NCBI GenBank assembly: GCA_934320655.1 | Contig: CAKRFN010000007.1 | Location: 1 to 64,000 of the forward strand | Direction: 5' to 3' | Length of the DNA: 64,000 nucleotides | Origin: an uncultured Eubacterium sp. | Lineage (GTDB): Bacteria; Bacillota; Clostridia; Lachnospirales; Lachnospiraceae | In this document: piece after piece, positions 45,586 through 54,568 of the stretch | Position numbering within the stretch: position 1 is the stretch's first letter | Layout: every line of letters starts with the position of its first letter | Translations under genes and position numbers: made by a program | The notes under the pieces: model-generated | What the model saw: the letters and a program-made list of their open reading frames with translations, nothing else | Databases searched by the model: none | Told to the model about the DNA's origin: nothing

Positions 45586-45624
45586 TTCGTCACCTCTTAA
45601 AAACGTTTGCCATCACACATTCCG

Positions 45625-48600
45625 TCACGACTGACCGGTCAACGTATTGTATAGCTGGTCTGCCTGCTCTCCGACTTTCTTGTTCACGCAGGCACTGTAG
45701 TTTGTATCGGCAATGTACTCTGCCTCGCAGCCAAAATAGGTCTTTGCTGTACCCTCATCAATATACGGTACGGTCTGGAATTCCACCTTGTACCGGTCGA
45801 TGGACTGGGTCGTCATATCTGCAAACGTCACTACCCGTGCTCCGACGCGGAACCGGTAAGAAGTTGCTCCGTATGTCATGGTCGCTTCCTCCCGGAAGTC
45901 ACTGTATACATATCTGTATGGCGTAACCACTCTGTTTCCGATGATCGCGAGCGAGATATACTCTGTTTCTGAATGACCGCTCAGCTTTGCATATACATAC
46001 GGGCTGTTCTCAGATACACAGTTTGTAATAAACTGCTTTGCAAGCGACTTCGCGTTGACATTGCTGTAATTATCATACAGACGATCCATTGCCACAGCAG
46101 CGGCGATCTTGCCGTCTGCACCCAGCTCGCTGAAGGGAGCTCCCAATACCTGCTCAATCGCATTTGTCAGCATCTGTTCACTCATCGTCGCAGGATTCGT
46201 TGCACTGCTTCCGCTGCCGCTTCCAGTTCCACTGCCAGTTCCTGTACCGTTTCCGTTTCCGCTGCCACTGCCAGTTCCTGTACCGGTGCCGTTTCCGTCT
46301 CCGCTTCCAGTTCCTGTGCCGGTGCCGCTTCCGTCTCCGCTTCCAGTTCCTGTGCCGCTTCCGTCTCCGCTTCCAGTTCCTGTGCCGGTGCCGCTTCCGT
46401 CTCCGCTTCCAGTTCCTGTGCCGCTTCCGTCTCCGCTTCCAGTTCCTGTGCCGGTGCCGCTTCCGTCTCCACTTCCGTTCCCATCTCCGGTGCCGGTTCC
46501 ACTTCCACTTCCGTTTCCATCTCCGGTGCCGGTTCCACTTCCATTTCCGCTTCCATCTCCGGTGCCGGTTCCACTTCCGTTTCCGTCTCCACTTCCGTTT
46601 CCATCTCCGGTGCCGGTTCCGTTCCCATCTCCGGTGCCGGTTCCACTTCCACTTCCACTTCCGTCTCCGGATGTACTTGCATTTGCCTGGTCATGCAGGC
46701 TGCTCTCCTTGCTGGCTCCGATTGCCTCGTCAATCTTCTTGCCCCATTTTTCCTGATCCGATGCACTCAGGCTGGAATCACCCAACGCATCCTTGATCTG
46801 TAACAGTGCATTTTCTGCACCGAGCGTACCAAGCATATCCAGCGTATTATCCAATCCGTCCGTGATACCGGAATTCAAGGCACTCATTGCCTGCTGTTTT
46901 AACTTCTCAATATCACTCAACAGTCCATTCTGTCCGAGTGCAACCTGTGCGGCAGCTTTCTCTGCCTCTGTCGCTGTGTCGGAATTGATAATCTCATTCA
47001 GCCGCGTCTCCTCAGCAGCGATCTTATCACTTGTGTCTTTGATCAGCTCCGCATACTGTGCGGCCAGATCCAGATTATCCTCATCCAGTGCATCCTGCTG
47101 TTTCTCCTGATAATCAGCCAGCAGATCCTTCAACCGGTCAAGCTCTGACATCAGGCTTGCATCAGAATTTACGACGTTTTGTGCCAGCGTCCGCAGCCAC
47201 TCAATATGTGCTGTGAGCACTTCCTTTGCGCTATTTGCAAAGTCATCGTTTTTAATATTTTTTTCCTGCTCCTGTGCCCATGTAATGCGCTCATACACGT
47301 AGTTCAATGCATCGGAGGATGACATGCGCTCCTTCTTTGCAGTAATCATGGATTCCAGATCTGTACGTGCAATTTCCACATCCGTCTTATCATTATCAAG
47401 GATGCCCTTTTTGACTGCATCGCTTTGATTTTTCGCTGCGGCATCCTGATATTCCGCAGATACACCTTTACTCAGCTGACCGGTAAAGCCGCTCTCCGCA
47501 CTCGGCAGGAACTCGTCATCAATCAGCTTTAATTCTCCCTCCGCATCTCCTACCACGCCATTTTCAATATTCTGCGCATACTTGATACTGTTGACAAGCG
47601 CAATAATTGTCCGGTCGGTTGCCATCTTCTTGCTCTCATTGCACCGGTCCGCTAACTGCTTGCTCTGTTTATAAATATAAGCGCGGATCGTCGACCCGTC
47701 AGGCGAGAGCATTTTGGCACTGTAAGATGTATAACTGTCATTGCACTGACCGATACCGGTCATGACACTTTCTGCTAAGGCGGTATCCATGTTAAACGGA
47801 TCTACTTCCGTATTTTTCCCATTCTTCGTCTTTGCTGTATAATACTGGCCATTGACGATCTCTGAGAGTTTATTCAGGTCTGTAAACGAGCCGTTATTCC
47901 CCGATCCCAGTAAAAGACTCATCCAGCTCGTGCGTGCTGATGAGGCAGCGGCTGTTTCCCCACCTTCCATCAATTTCTGAAAGACCTCCACACGGCGTGC
48001 AGCATCGATCCCCTCCATCAATGTCATGATCACCTGTGCATCTTCATCCATTTTCGCCGTGCAAAACGACTCATAACATTTCTGCAGATTTTTGAGCATC
48101 CGGTCATACTCATTCGTCGTCTCTGACCGCACACTCTGTGCAAAAAATGAATTCAACGCATCTCTCAGATATTTAAAAGACCTGTCATCCGAAGACGTTG
48201 CGACATACTTCTCCTCGTACATCCGGCGCACCGGCTCAAGCTCTGTCATTTTCATCAGGTCATACGGATCGGGGTCGTCAAAAATACAGACGACATTTCC
48301 GTTCTTCGCGTCCTTTGTCAGACCATCCGCACCTGTATAATAGGAAACATACAGATCATCCAGCTCCGACTCCGGAACCGGAGTTCCCTCCGTCGTAATC
48401 GCCGACAGTCCGGATGCATCCGAGATATTGTACCATGTTCCGTCTGCCAGCTCGGACTTGTAGTAGACCTCACCCTGCTCGGAATCAGACTGTGACTGAA
48501 CGGCTTTCTCATACAACTCATCCGTCAGTGCCTGCAAATGTATGAGATGCGTACCGATAAACAATACCGAATCTTCAATCGTGTGCGAACTCTTGTAAGT

Positions 48601-48750
48601 ACTGAACCGGACAGCCGTGCTCTCATCAAAGACCGCCCATGCCTGTATTGCCGGGATACCTGTCACAAGTACCACAACCGCCAGCAGAGCTGCCACAACC
48701 GCAGTGATTCTCTTTTTATTCAGATATTTTTTCGTCCTTTCTTCTCTCAT
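45625..48750 (-). CDS. Large extracytoplasmic stalk protein with Gly-rich linker
   Basis: 1,041 residues. One N-terminal membrane helix or signal anchor (ITAVVAALLAVVVLVTGIPA) is followed by a mostly helical region (~40-690) with coiled-coil segments. Next is a 160-residue stretch (~691-850) composed of glycine alternating with S, T, D and N. A C-terminal ~190-residue domain ends the protein (IIGNRVVTPYRYVYSDFREE and SYRFRVGARVVTFAD, loosely like copper-amine-oxidase N-terminal or stalk domains). With no LPxTG it is probably membrane-tethered and spans the wall by the linker. It lies 39 bases ahead of the DUF4255 gene, so the cell makes it together with the CIS. Confidence 0.72.
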   Translation of the reverse strand: MREERTKKYLNKKRITAVVAALLAVVVLVTGIPAIQAWAVFDESTAVRFSTYKSSHTIEDSVLFIGTHLIHLQALTDELYEKAVQSQSDSEQGEVYYKSELADGTWYNISDASGLSAITTEGTPVPESELDDLYVSYYTGADGLTKDAKNGNVVCIFDDPDPYDLMKMTELEPVRRMYEEKYVATSSDDRSFKYLRDALNSFFAQSVRSETTNEYDRMLKNLQKCYESFCTAKMDEDAQVIMTLMEGIDAARRVEVFQKLMEGGETAAASSARTSWMSLLLGSGNNGSFTDLNKLSEIVNGQYYTAKTKNGKNTEVDPFNMDTALAESVMTGIGQCNDSYTSYSAKMLSPDGSTIRAYIYKQSKQLADRCNESKKMATDRTIIALVNSIKYAQNIENGVVGDAEGELKLIDDEFLPSAESGFTGQLSKGVSAEYQDAAAKNQSDAVKKGILDNDKTDVEIARTDLESMITAKKERMSSSDALNYVYERITWAQEQEKNIKNDDFANSAKEVLTAHIEWLRTLAQNVVNSDASLMSELDRLKDLLADYQEKQQDALDEDNLDLAAQYAELIKDTSDKIAAEETRLNEIINSDTATEAEKAAAQVALGQNGLLSDIEKLKQQAMSALNSGITDGLDNTLDMLGTLGAENALLQIKDALGDSSLSASDQEKWGKKIDEAIGASKESSLHDQANASTSGDGSGSGSGTGTGDGNGTGTGDGNGSGDGNGSGTGTGDGSGNGSGTGTGDGNGSGSGTGTGDGNGSGDGSGTGTGTGSGDGSGTGTGSGDGSGTGTGTGSGDGSGTGTGSGDGSGTGTGTGSGDGNGTGTGTGSGSGNGNGTGTGSGTGSGSGSSATNPATMSEQMLTNAIEQVLGAPFSELGADGKIAAAVAMDRLYDNYSNVNAKSLAKQFITNCVSENSPYVYAKLSGHSETEYISLAIIGNRVVTPYRYVYSDFREEATMTYGATSYRFRVGARVVTFADMTTQSIDRYKVEFQTVPYIDEGTAKTYFGCEAEYIADTNYSACVNKKVGEQADQLYNTLTGQS
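46200..46681 (-). repeat. Low-complexity Gly/Ser/Thr/Asp/Asn coding repeats
   Basis: About 480 bases of short imperfect repeats of 6-, 12- and 18-base units encoding GSGDG and GTGTG-type motifs within the stalk protein gene. They are prone to length change by slippage. The complementary strand is open as a proline-rich frame, but that is a shadow. Confidence 0.9.
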
Positions 48751-48765
48751 ACCCTGTATTCCCTC

Positions 48766-50859
48766 TTATTGTGTCTGCTTTTTGAGCAGCTTCAGACTCG
48801 ATGTGTCAAAGCTTCCATCGTATAACTTGTTCTGATCCGCATCATAAAACTCGACGGTCACCTTTGCCAGATCCGGCTCCAGAATAGACAAATACCGGAA
48901 GGTCTGCGTGATCGGAACCAGTTCCTCTGAGCTCAGATATTTACCATCAGCAGTACAGATCCGGTAAAATGCAATATTTTCCTGTGCATCCGGCGTCAAT
49001 GTAAGCTCTGTGCAGTTTGTCGTAGCATTTTTATTGCAGGTGTAAGTACCGACCAGCCCCGCAGTCTGTGTATCATCCTGCACATGATAGCCGGTCGTGA
49101 TCGACAGTTCCCCGCTTAAGGAGCTGGCATCAATCTCGCAGTCACTCACGAAATCATTTCCGTTGTAGAAGCGGATCTTTACGACCTCCACACCTTTCAG
49201 TGCCAGTGCCAGATGTCTGAGTGTCTGATCTACCGGTGTCCGGGCACCAATCTGTGTCTCGTCACACCACAGCTCATAATCTGTAACCAGGTCCTTCACT
49301 TCCTCGGTGAGCTGCAGCCGCAGACGGAATTCCTGACTCTGGATAATCTGCTCGATGTAATAGTGGGAGCCGTCTACCGTCTCTGCTATGACAACGCTCT
49401 CCCCGCCGTCCGCTGCATTCGCATCCAGTGTTCCCTCTTTCATGTACTGCGACACAGCGCCGCAGGTCAGCCGGTCAAACTCATACAGTGTGCTTGAATA
49501 CAACTGCATTGTCTCCAGCATATCATTCTGAAGCGATTCATAATTATCCAGTGACGACTCGTACTCGTCATAGGTCAGCGTGCCTAGCTGGTTTAAGAGC
49601 AGATCCCGGTCTAACTGTTCCTTGGCGGCATCTACCTGTTTCACCGCCTCCTGATAAGAGTTTTTCACCGAGATAAAATTGTCGAAACCGTCCTCCACCT
49701 GCTCTATGAGATCCGCCTTTACGCTTTCAGCTTCCAGCCTGGCTTCCTGATATTCCAGCGCAGCCTCATACAGCGCATACGGTTCATCCTCCACATAACG
49801 CGAACCGTCGATAGCTCCCTTAAACCAGATCTTCGGAAACCGGAAAAACAGGATCTTCTTTTTTCCCTCCCACGGTCTATCGATCGCCTGTAAAAATTCT
49901 TTGTATTTCTGCTTAAATGCACGTGTATTCAGCTTCTCACCATTCAATGCCTGAGTCACATAACCACTGATCATCGACATGTTTGCACTGCTGTACTGCC
50001 GCTTCATCAGCTCATAATACGTCGTCAACGCAACCCTTGCAGATGTCTCGGCGATCTTCGCCTCATAGTAAGTCTCATCATTATCCAATGTATTCTGTAT
50101 CAGCGAATCTAATACTTCGCTCCGCTTCATATCAGATATGACAAGCGGATTTTCAAATGTATAATCGTCGTAGATCGATGTATTTCCTGTCAGATTTACG
50201 AGCTTTTTCTTTTTTGAGTTCAAATTGCGCGTTGCAGACGATATCTTGGCTTCCAGCGAATTGCGCTTTGTCATCATCGTATCAATGTCCGCCTGCGTTG
50301 CCTGACCGATCGTCAGCTTGATCTCGCTCCTGTGGATCGAATCCTCGAGTGCGTCCAGCTTCTTCTGATTCAGGTCAATCTCTTTCTCCAGCATCACAAT
50401 ATCCAGATATACCGTATTGACCTGCTGATAGATCGTAAATTTCTGGTCCGTAATCTGATGGTTCACGACATCGATCTCATACTGGATCGACAGCGGCTTG
50501 AACTGAAATTCAAACGATTCCGACAGATCGGGCTTCGTCGGGAACTTGAATGAAAGCAGCGGACTCCAGCGGAACGTAGACATATTTTTCTGTTTCATCT
50601 GAATCGTCTTGACTGCCTGTGTCAACTGCACCTGCTTCGTCTCCAGACGTCCTTCCAGCTGTTCCATTTTGGAACTGTTCAGATATGCCTGTGCGCGTGC
50701 CTGCTCCATCGTATAAGTGGTCTTTACCTTTGCAGAGGTATCCTCCATCCTATAACCGGCAAACACCGGAACTAACACAGCCACTACCAATATCAGTGCC
50801 AGTATCCGTTTTCCCTTTAAGAATTGTCCCATCTTCCATTTTCCGGTTCTCATTCTCAT
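48766..50859 (-). CDS. TolC-like coiled-coil envelope protein
   Basis: 697 residues. An N-terminal signal or membrane segment (ILALILVVAVLVPVFAGY) is followed by two long helical hairpins typical of the outer-membrane-factor (TolC) fold: TYTMEQARAQAYLNSSKMEQ, VNTVYLDIVMLEKEIDLNQK, LTIGQATQADIDTMMTKRNS, then EAALEYQEARLEAESVKADL and LNQLGTLTYDEYESSLDNYE. The last ~190 residues are a beta-type addition not found in TolC. In a single-membrane bacterium it cannot be a normal outer-membrane channel. It may form a periplasm-like sleeve or wall-spanning coil. It overlaps the MORN gene by ATGA. Confidence 0.75.
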   Translation of the reverse strand: MRMRTGKWKMGQFLKGKRILALILVVAVLVPVFAGYRMEDTSAKVKTTYTMEQARAQAYLNSSKMEQLEGRLETKQVQLTQAVKTIQMKQKNMSTFRWSPLLSFKFPTKPDLSESFEFQFKPLSIQYEIDVVNHQITDQKFTIYQQVNTVYLDIVMLEKEIDLNQKKLDALEDSIHRSEIKLTIGQATQADIDTMMTKRNSLEAKISSATRNLNSKKKKLVNLTGNTSIYDDYTFENPLVISDMKRSEVLDSLIQNTLDNDETYYEAKIAETSARVALTTYYELMKRQYSSANMSMISGYVTQALNGEKLNTRAFKQKYKEFLQAIDRPWEGKKKILFFRFPKIWFKGAIDGSRYVEDEPYALYEAALEYQEARLEAESVKADLIEQVEDGFDNFISVKNSYQEAVKQVDAAKEQLDRDLLLNQLGTLTYDEYESSLDNYESLQNDMLETMQLYSSTLYEFDRLTCGAVSQYMKEGTLDANAADGGESVVIAETVDGSHYYIEQIIQSQEFRLRLQLTEEVKDLVTDYELWCDETQIGARTPVDQTLRHLALALKGVEVVKIRFYNGNDFVSDCEIDASSLSGELSITTGYHVQDDTQTAGLVGTYTCNKNATTNCTELTLTPDAQENIAFYRICTADGKYLSSEELVPITQTFRYLSILEPDLAKVTVEFYDADQNKLYDGSFDTSSLKLLKKQTQ

Positions 50860-52088
50860 TCAGCACCCTCCTCACTCATGATCGAGTAGAATGAAAAAGT
50901 ATCGTTTTTATCCTTACATACAAATGTATACAGCAATCCGTCCTTGCGGAAGGAGTACAGATATACCGGATAATCATCCTGAATCCGGTTCACCGTAATG
51001 ACATCGGTGTACTCATCCGTCGTCTCCAGCTCAACGCTGCCGTTCATTGTCTGTTTCTTCGTATTCAGATAATTGATCGCGACTGCCTCTGGAAGTGTCA
51101 CAATCGAGTTTCCTTCGTAGACGATTTCACCGAACGCAGCTTTCAGGTCTTTGATCGTTGTACATTCCTGATCGCCGACCAATATTGAATCCTTCAGAAC
51201 GTAAACACTGTCAACCATCACCTGTTCTTCCAGATTCGCTTCGTCGGTAACACCGATATATAATGCCTGTATATCCGGCATCAAAACCGTAAAATCACTG
51301 TCGTTGCGATAGATCACACGCGAACCCGTATAGGCTTGTGCGACCTCCGCCGTAGACTTGCCGAGCAGCGCGCTGTAGACGAGCTGATCCTTTGAAAAGC
51401 TGCCCTCATAGACCGGCTTATCTCCGGCTGCATACAGCTTTCCGGTGCCTTCCTTCATACCTCTGGCAAACTCCCCGTCGTAGGAAAGTGTGCCGTTTTC
51501 GCGGTACAGCTTGCCGGTGCCCTCATATAAATTGCCACTGAACGCGCCCTTGTAATGCATTGTACCGTCCGGATAATACTGTGTGCCACTGCCCTCATAT
51601 TCGTTCTGTGCAAATTCACCCTGATAGAGCAGCGTGCCGTCGACACCGTACAGATTGCCGGAACCGGTAACGCTTCCCTTCTCTACATCACCCTCGTAAG
51701 CCAGATAGCCGGATTTTCCTCTGATCCGTACCTTTCCCTTGGCAAACCGGAGCATCACATCATCATAATCATAGGTCTTGATCCCATCCTCCTGCTTTTG
51801 CGGCAGGTACATCGAACGGATACTGACCAGATAGATCATGCTCAGCACACCGATCACAACGACGATCGCATATGCCAGCTTCTTGCTGATGAGCCATCCG
51901 AACACTTCGTAGTAGTCCTTTTTGTTTTTCGGACGGACATCAAAGAGCAGTACAAAGAACTCACGGATCTTGGCAATGACTCTTGTGCGGATGAAATTTT
52001 CACTCGTTATCTGTCTGAATTTTGTAACAAGCGGTGTAATCTTTGCCTTTATCGAGGCGAGCAGCACCTGAATGAGATTATTTCCCAC
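50856..52088 (-). CDS. Membrane-anchored MORN-repeat protein
   Basis: 410 residues, probably GTG start. A ~75-residue basic cytoplasmic segment is followed by one membrane helix (LAYAIVVVIGVLSMIYLVSI). Four MORN-type repeats follow around 125-235 (YEGSGTQYYPDGTMHYKGAF, YEGTGKLYRENGTLSYDGEF and relatives), then a ~170-residue beta-type domain. MORN repeats mediate contacts with membranes or proteins. Here they would lie outside the cell. Tight coupling to the TolC-like gene suggests a shared complex. Confidence 0.8.
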   Translation of the reverse strand: MGNNLIQVLLASIKAKITPLVTKFRQITSENFIRTRVIAKIREFFVLLFDVRPKNKKDYYEVFGWLISKKLAYAIVVVIGVLSMIYLVSIRSMYLPQKQEDGIKTYDYDDVMLRFAKGKVRIRGKSGYLAYEGDVEKGSVTGSGNLYGVDGTLLYQGEFAQNEYEGSGTQYYPDGTMHYKGAFSGNLYEGTGKLYRENGTLSYDGEFARGMKEGTGKLYAAGDKPVYEGSFSKDQLVYSALLGKSTAEVAQAYTGSRVIYRNDSDFTVLMPDIQALYIGVTDEANLEEQVMVDSVYVLKDSILVGDQECTTIKDLKAAFGEIVYEGNSIVTLPEAVAINYLNTKKQTMNGSVELETTDEYTDVITVNRIQDDYPVYLYSFRKDGLLYTFVCKDKNDTFSFYSIMSEEGAE

Positions 52089-52126
52089 TTCTATCTACCC
52101 CTGTCTTTCTGAACTACTAATCATCT

Positions 52127-54544
52127 TTATTCTTCATAACGGAGCGCGCAGGGTACATCCTCTGCATGTTCCATATTCAGATACGTCTCACATGTAAACA
52201 AATACCATTTTGCGATCTCATCCGTCGGAAGCTCCTTTAAAATATCGGAGAAAGCACTCCGTGCCAGATAGAAATCATGCTGGTAAAACAGCTCCAGTGC
52301 CTGTGCAAACCGTTCGCAGACCGCGCGTTTTTTCTCGCGCTCGCGCACATCCAGCGCATCCAGCACCTCATACATCTTCATTTTTTTGCCGCTGCCCGTC
52401 ATCTGGATATATCCGATGCAGCGCAGCAGGCCGTCATAGTGTTCGCGTTCCTTTACGGTCTCGGAGATCACCAGACGCAGTCCGCGCTCGCGGAACCATG
52501 CCGCAAAATGCTCGATCTCATCCGTCTCAGGCGATACGAGAAACGTACTGCTCTGCTGGCTCGTGCCTGCCACACCGTATACAAACGATGAATAGTGCAG
52601 CAGAATGGTCGTGCGCGGGATACTGCGTGAGTAAGCTGCCTCCTGCTCGGTCAGCTCGCGCAGAAAGTCAACCGCACTGTTTAATGTATTCTGATTGTTC
52701 TCCATAAACAGGAATCGCAGGATCGACAGCGAACCGTCATTGGATACGAGCACGCCATCCTTTTCCTCCTGATATCTGCCAATCAGTGCGATCAGGCGGT
52801 TCAACCGTCCGATCTCCTCCTCACTGCCGCTTCTGGGGCCTACCGTGGAGATCAGTGCCATCGTGCCCTGCAGCCTTGTGACATCGCCGCTTGTGACTTC
52901 CGTAATGGATTCTTTATTTAACAACTGTTCGATATTTTTCGGTGCAAACCGGTAATATGCCTCAAACGCGAGGAACTTGGAATAATTGACCTTCCGGATC
53001 TTATTCTGGATCTCCCCGAGTGCATTCCACAGGATACGCATGTCGCCGCCGTACACCCGCGGACGCTCAATATCCGTCCTGCCTCCGGCTACCTGCTGCA
53101 TACTATGCGCCAGTCTGCCAAGATCCGCTGACTGCAATGCCAGAATCAGGATGCACACCAGACTTGCCAGTGCAAACACGATGAGCACCGTCACAAGCTG
53201 TGACTGCCAGTCGCCAAAGTCCCACACGTCATTGCGGTAAACCCCGAACAATGCATAGTTACCGTTCGTTGCCGCCGTCAGAATCTGATAGCGCTGTCCG
53301 TCCATGCGGAAGTTTTTCGATGTGATGCTGTTTGAGACGACAAGCCCCTCCGCCTCGTTGGATGTTGCGGCAAAATAACGGGTGTCCACTGTCTCATGAT
53401 TATGTCCGCTCACGCTGACATATACACACAAATCGGTCGTATCCGCAAAAAACAGATCCTCGCAGCCATCATTTCTGGTCTGCGTATAAGCAGTCTGTAA
53501 GCTCTCCCGCAGCTGCGTATATTGCTCGGATGTATAGAAATCGGAATCTGTAAATGACAGTTCCGAAGGATTGCCAATATCGGTCAATACCCCGTTCAGC
53601 ACGGAGGCGATCCATTTTGTTCTGGCAGTCTGCTGCGTCTGCATCTGCTTGTAGATAAATACGCCGCTGCCGCCCATCACAACGACGAGCAGGATCAGCT
53701 CCAGCACAAACGCTAAATATACCATGCGGTTCCGGTTGCGGAACAGCGCATATAACAGTAAAATAACCAGCCAGCCCGCCAGTACACCGATCAGCCAGTA
53801 GATCCGGTAACTGCCGTGTAAGGACATCAGTTGTCCAAGATTCATATGACACAAAGAATAGGTATAGCGCACCGTGTCATCGACTGCAAACGGTCCGGAA
53901 ACAAGATCCGCGTCACTGCGGACGGAAATGCTGCCCATGTCATAGCTGGCAGCAACGTAGGTACGTCCGGTCTCTGCCTCCTGTCTAAGAAAGCTCTCAA
54001 CTGTAATAGCAGACTGTGCCGCCGTCTCCGGGTCTAGCATCTGTTCGTTGGAAAGCTCATACACACAGGCGGCGCTGCCGTCCCGTGCGACGGTCGCCAG
54101 ATACATGCCGGTTCCGTCTACGACGAGATCCGTAAGTACATCGGTCTCGTAGATCGACAGCTCCGCTGTCATGGCAGTCAGCTGTAATCCGTCAGAAAAT
54201 TTTAAAATCCGGTAAGTATATGTATCCTCCTGCCCGGTGGAATCCGGCATCGCCATCACCGCATAGAGTTCGCCGTCATATTCTGCGACTTCGCGGATAA
54301 ATGCCTCATCCTGCAGCTTCTTTGTCGAGAAAAAATCTGTCACCTTTCCGTACAGATCCATCTCGTAGATCAAACCTTCTTTTGTCTCATTATCTGCAAC
54401 GTACACCGTCTGGTCCTGTGTACATCCGTCATTATCATAGGTGTACACGCCATCCGGTTGTCCGTTCCAGACAGCATATCCGTATAGTGCGGTGGCAGCC
54501 AGCAACCATACCAAACCGATGATCATCGGTATTTTTTTACTCAT
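52127..54544 (-). CDS. Membrane receptor with degenerate class III cyclase domain
   Basis: 805 residues. A first helix (5-23) is followed by an extracellular domain (~24-250), two helices near 255 and 285, a Cache-like extracellular domain (~303-455), a helix (TVLIVFALASLVCILILALQ) and a HAMP-like linker. A region with adenylyl-cyclase layout comes next (YRFAPKNIEQLLN, SFVYGVAGTSQQSSTFLV, RCIGYIQMTGSGKKMKMYEV), then a TPR-like C-terminus (LFYQHDFYLARSAFSDILK). Where active cyclases have the metal aspartates (ADIRGFT-like), it reads ALISTVGPRSG, so catalysis is unlikely. It is probably a signal-receiving scaffold in the CIS operon. Confidence 0.75.
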   Translation of the reverse strand: MSKKIPMIIGLVWLLAATALYGYAVWNGQPDGVYTYDNDGCTQDQTVYVADNETKEGLIYEMDLYGKVTDFFSTKKLQDEAFIREVAEYDGELYAVMAMPDSTGQEDTYTYRILKFSDGLQLTAMTAELSIYETDVLTDLVVDGTGMYLATVARDGSAACVYELSNEQMLDPETAAQSAITVESFLRQEAETGRTYVAASYDMGSISVRSDADLVSGPFAVDDTVRYTYSLCHMNLGQLMSLHGSYRIYWLIGVLAGWLVILLLYALFRNRNRMVYLAFVLELILLVVVMGGSGVFIYKQMQTQQTARTKWIASVLNGVLTDIGNPSELSFTDSDFYTSEQYTQLRESLQTAYTQTRNDGCEDLFFADTTDLCVYVSVSGHNHETVDTRYFAATSNEAEGLVVSNSITSKNFRMDGQRYQILTAATNGNYALFGVYRNDVWDFGDWQSQLVTVLIVFALASLVCILILALQSADLGRLAHSMQQVAGGRTDIERPRVYGGDMRILWNALGEIQNKIRKVNYSKFLAFEAYYRFAPKNIEQLLNKESITEVTSGDVTRLQGTMALISTVGPRSGSEEEIGRLNRLIALIGRYQEEKDGVLVSNDGSLSILRFLFMENNQNTLNSAVDFLRELTEQEAAYSRSIPRTTILLHYSSFVYGVAGTSQQSSTFLVSPETDEIEHFAAWFRERGLRLVISETVKEREHYDGLLRCIGYIQMTGSGKKMKMYEVLDALDVREREKKRAVCERFAQALELFYQHDFYLARSAFSDILKELPTDEIAKWYLFTCETYLNMEHAEDVPCALRYEE

Positions 54545-54568
54545 ATGTTTTCTCCCAGCATTCCTTAT

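Noticed and set aside
46109..46803. Long plus-strand open frames rich in proline, serine or arginine
   Set aside because: They are the complement of the Gly-rich linker of the stalk gene. They have no ribosome site, and the minus-strand frame is open for 1,041 residues.
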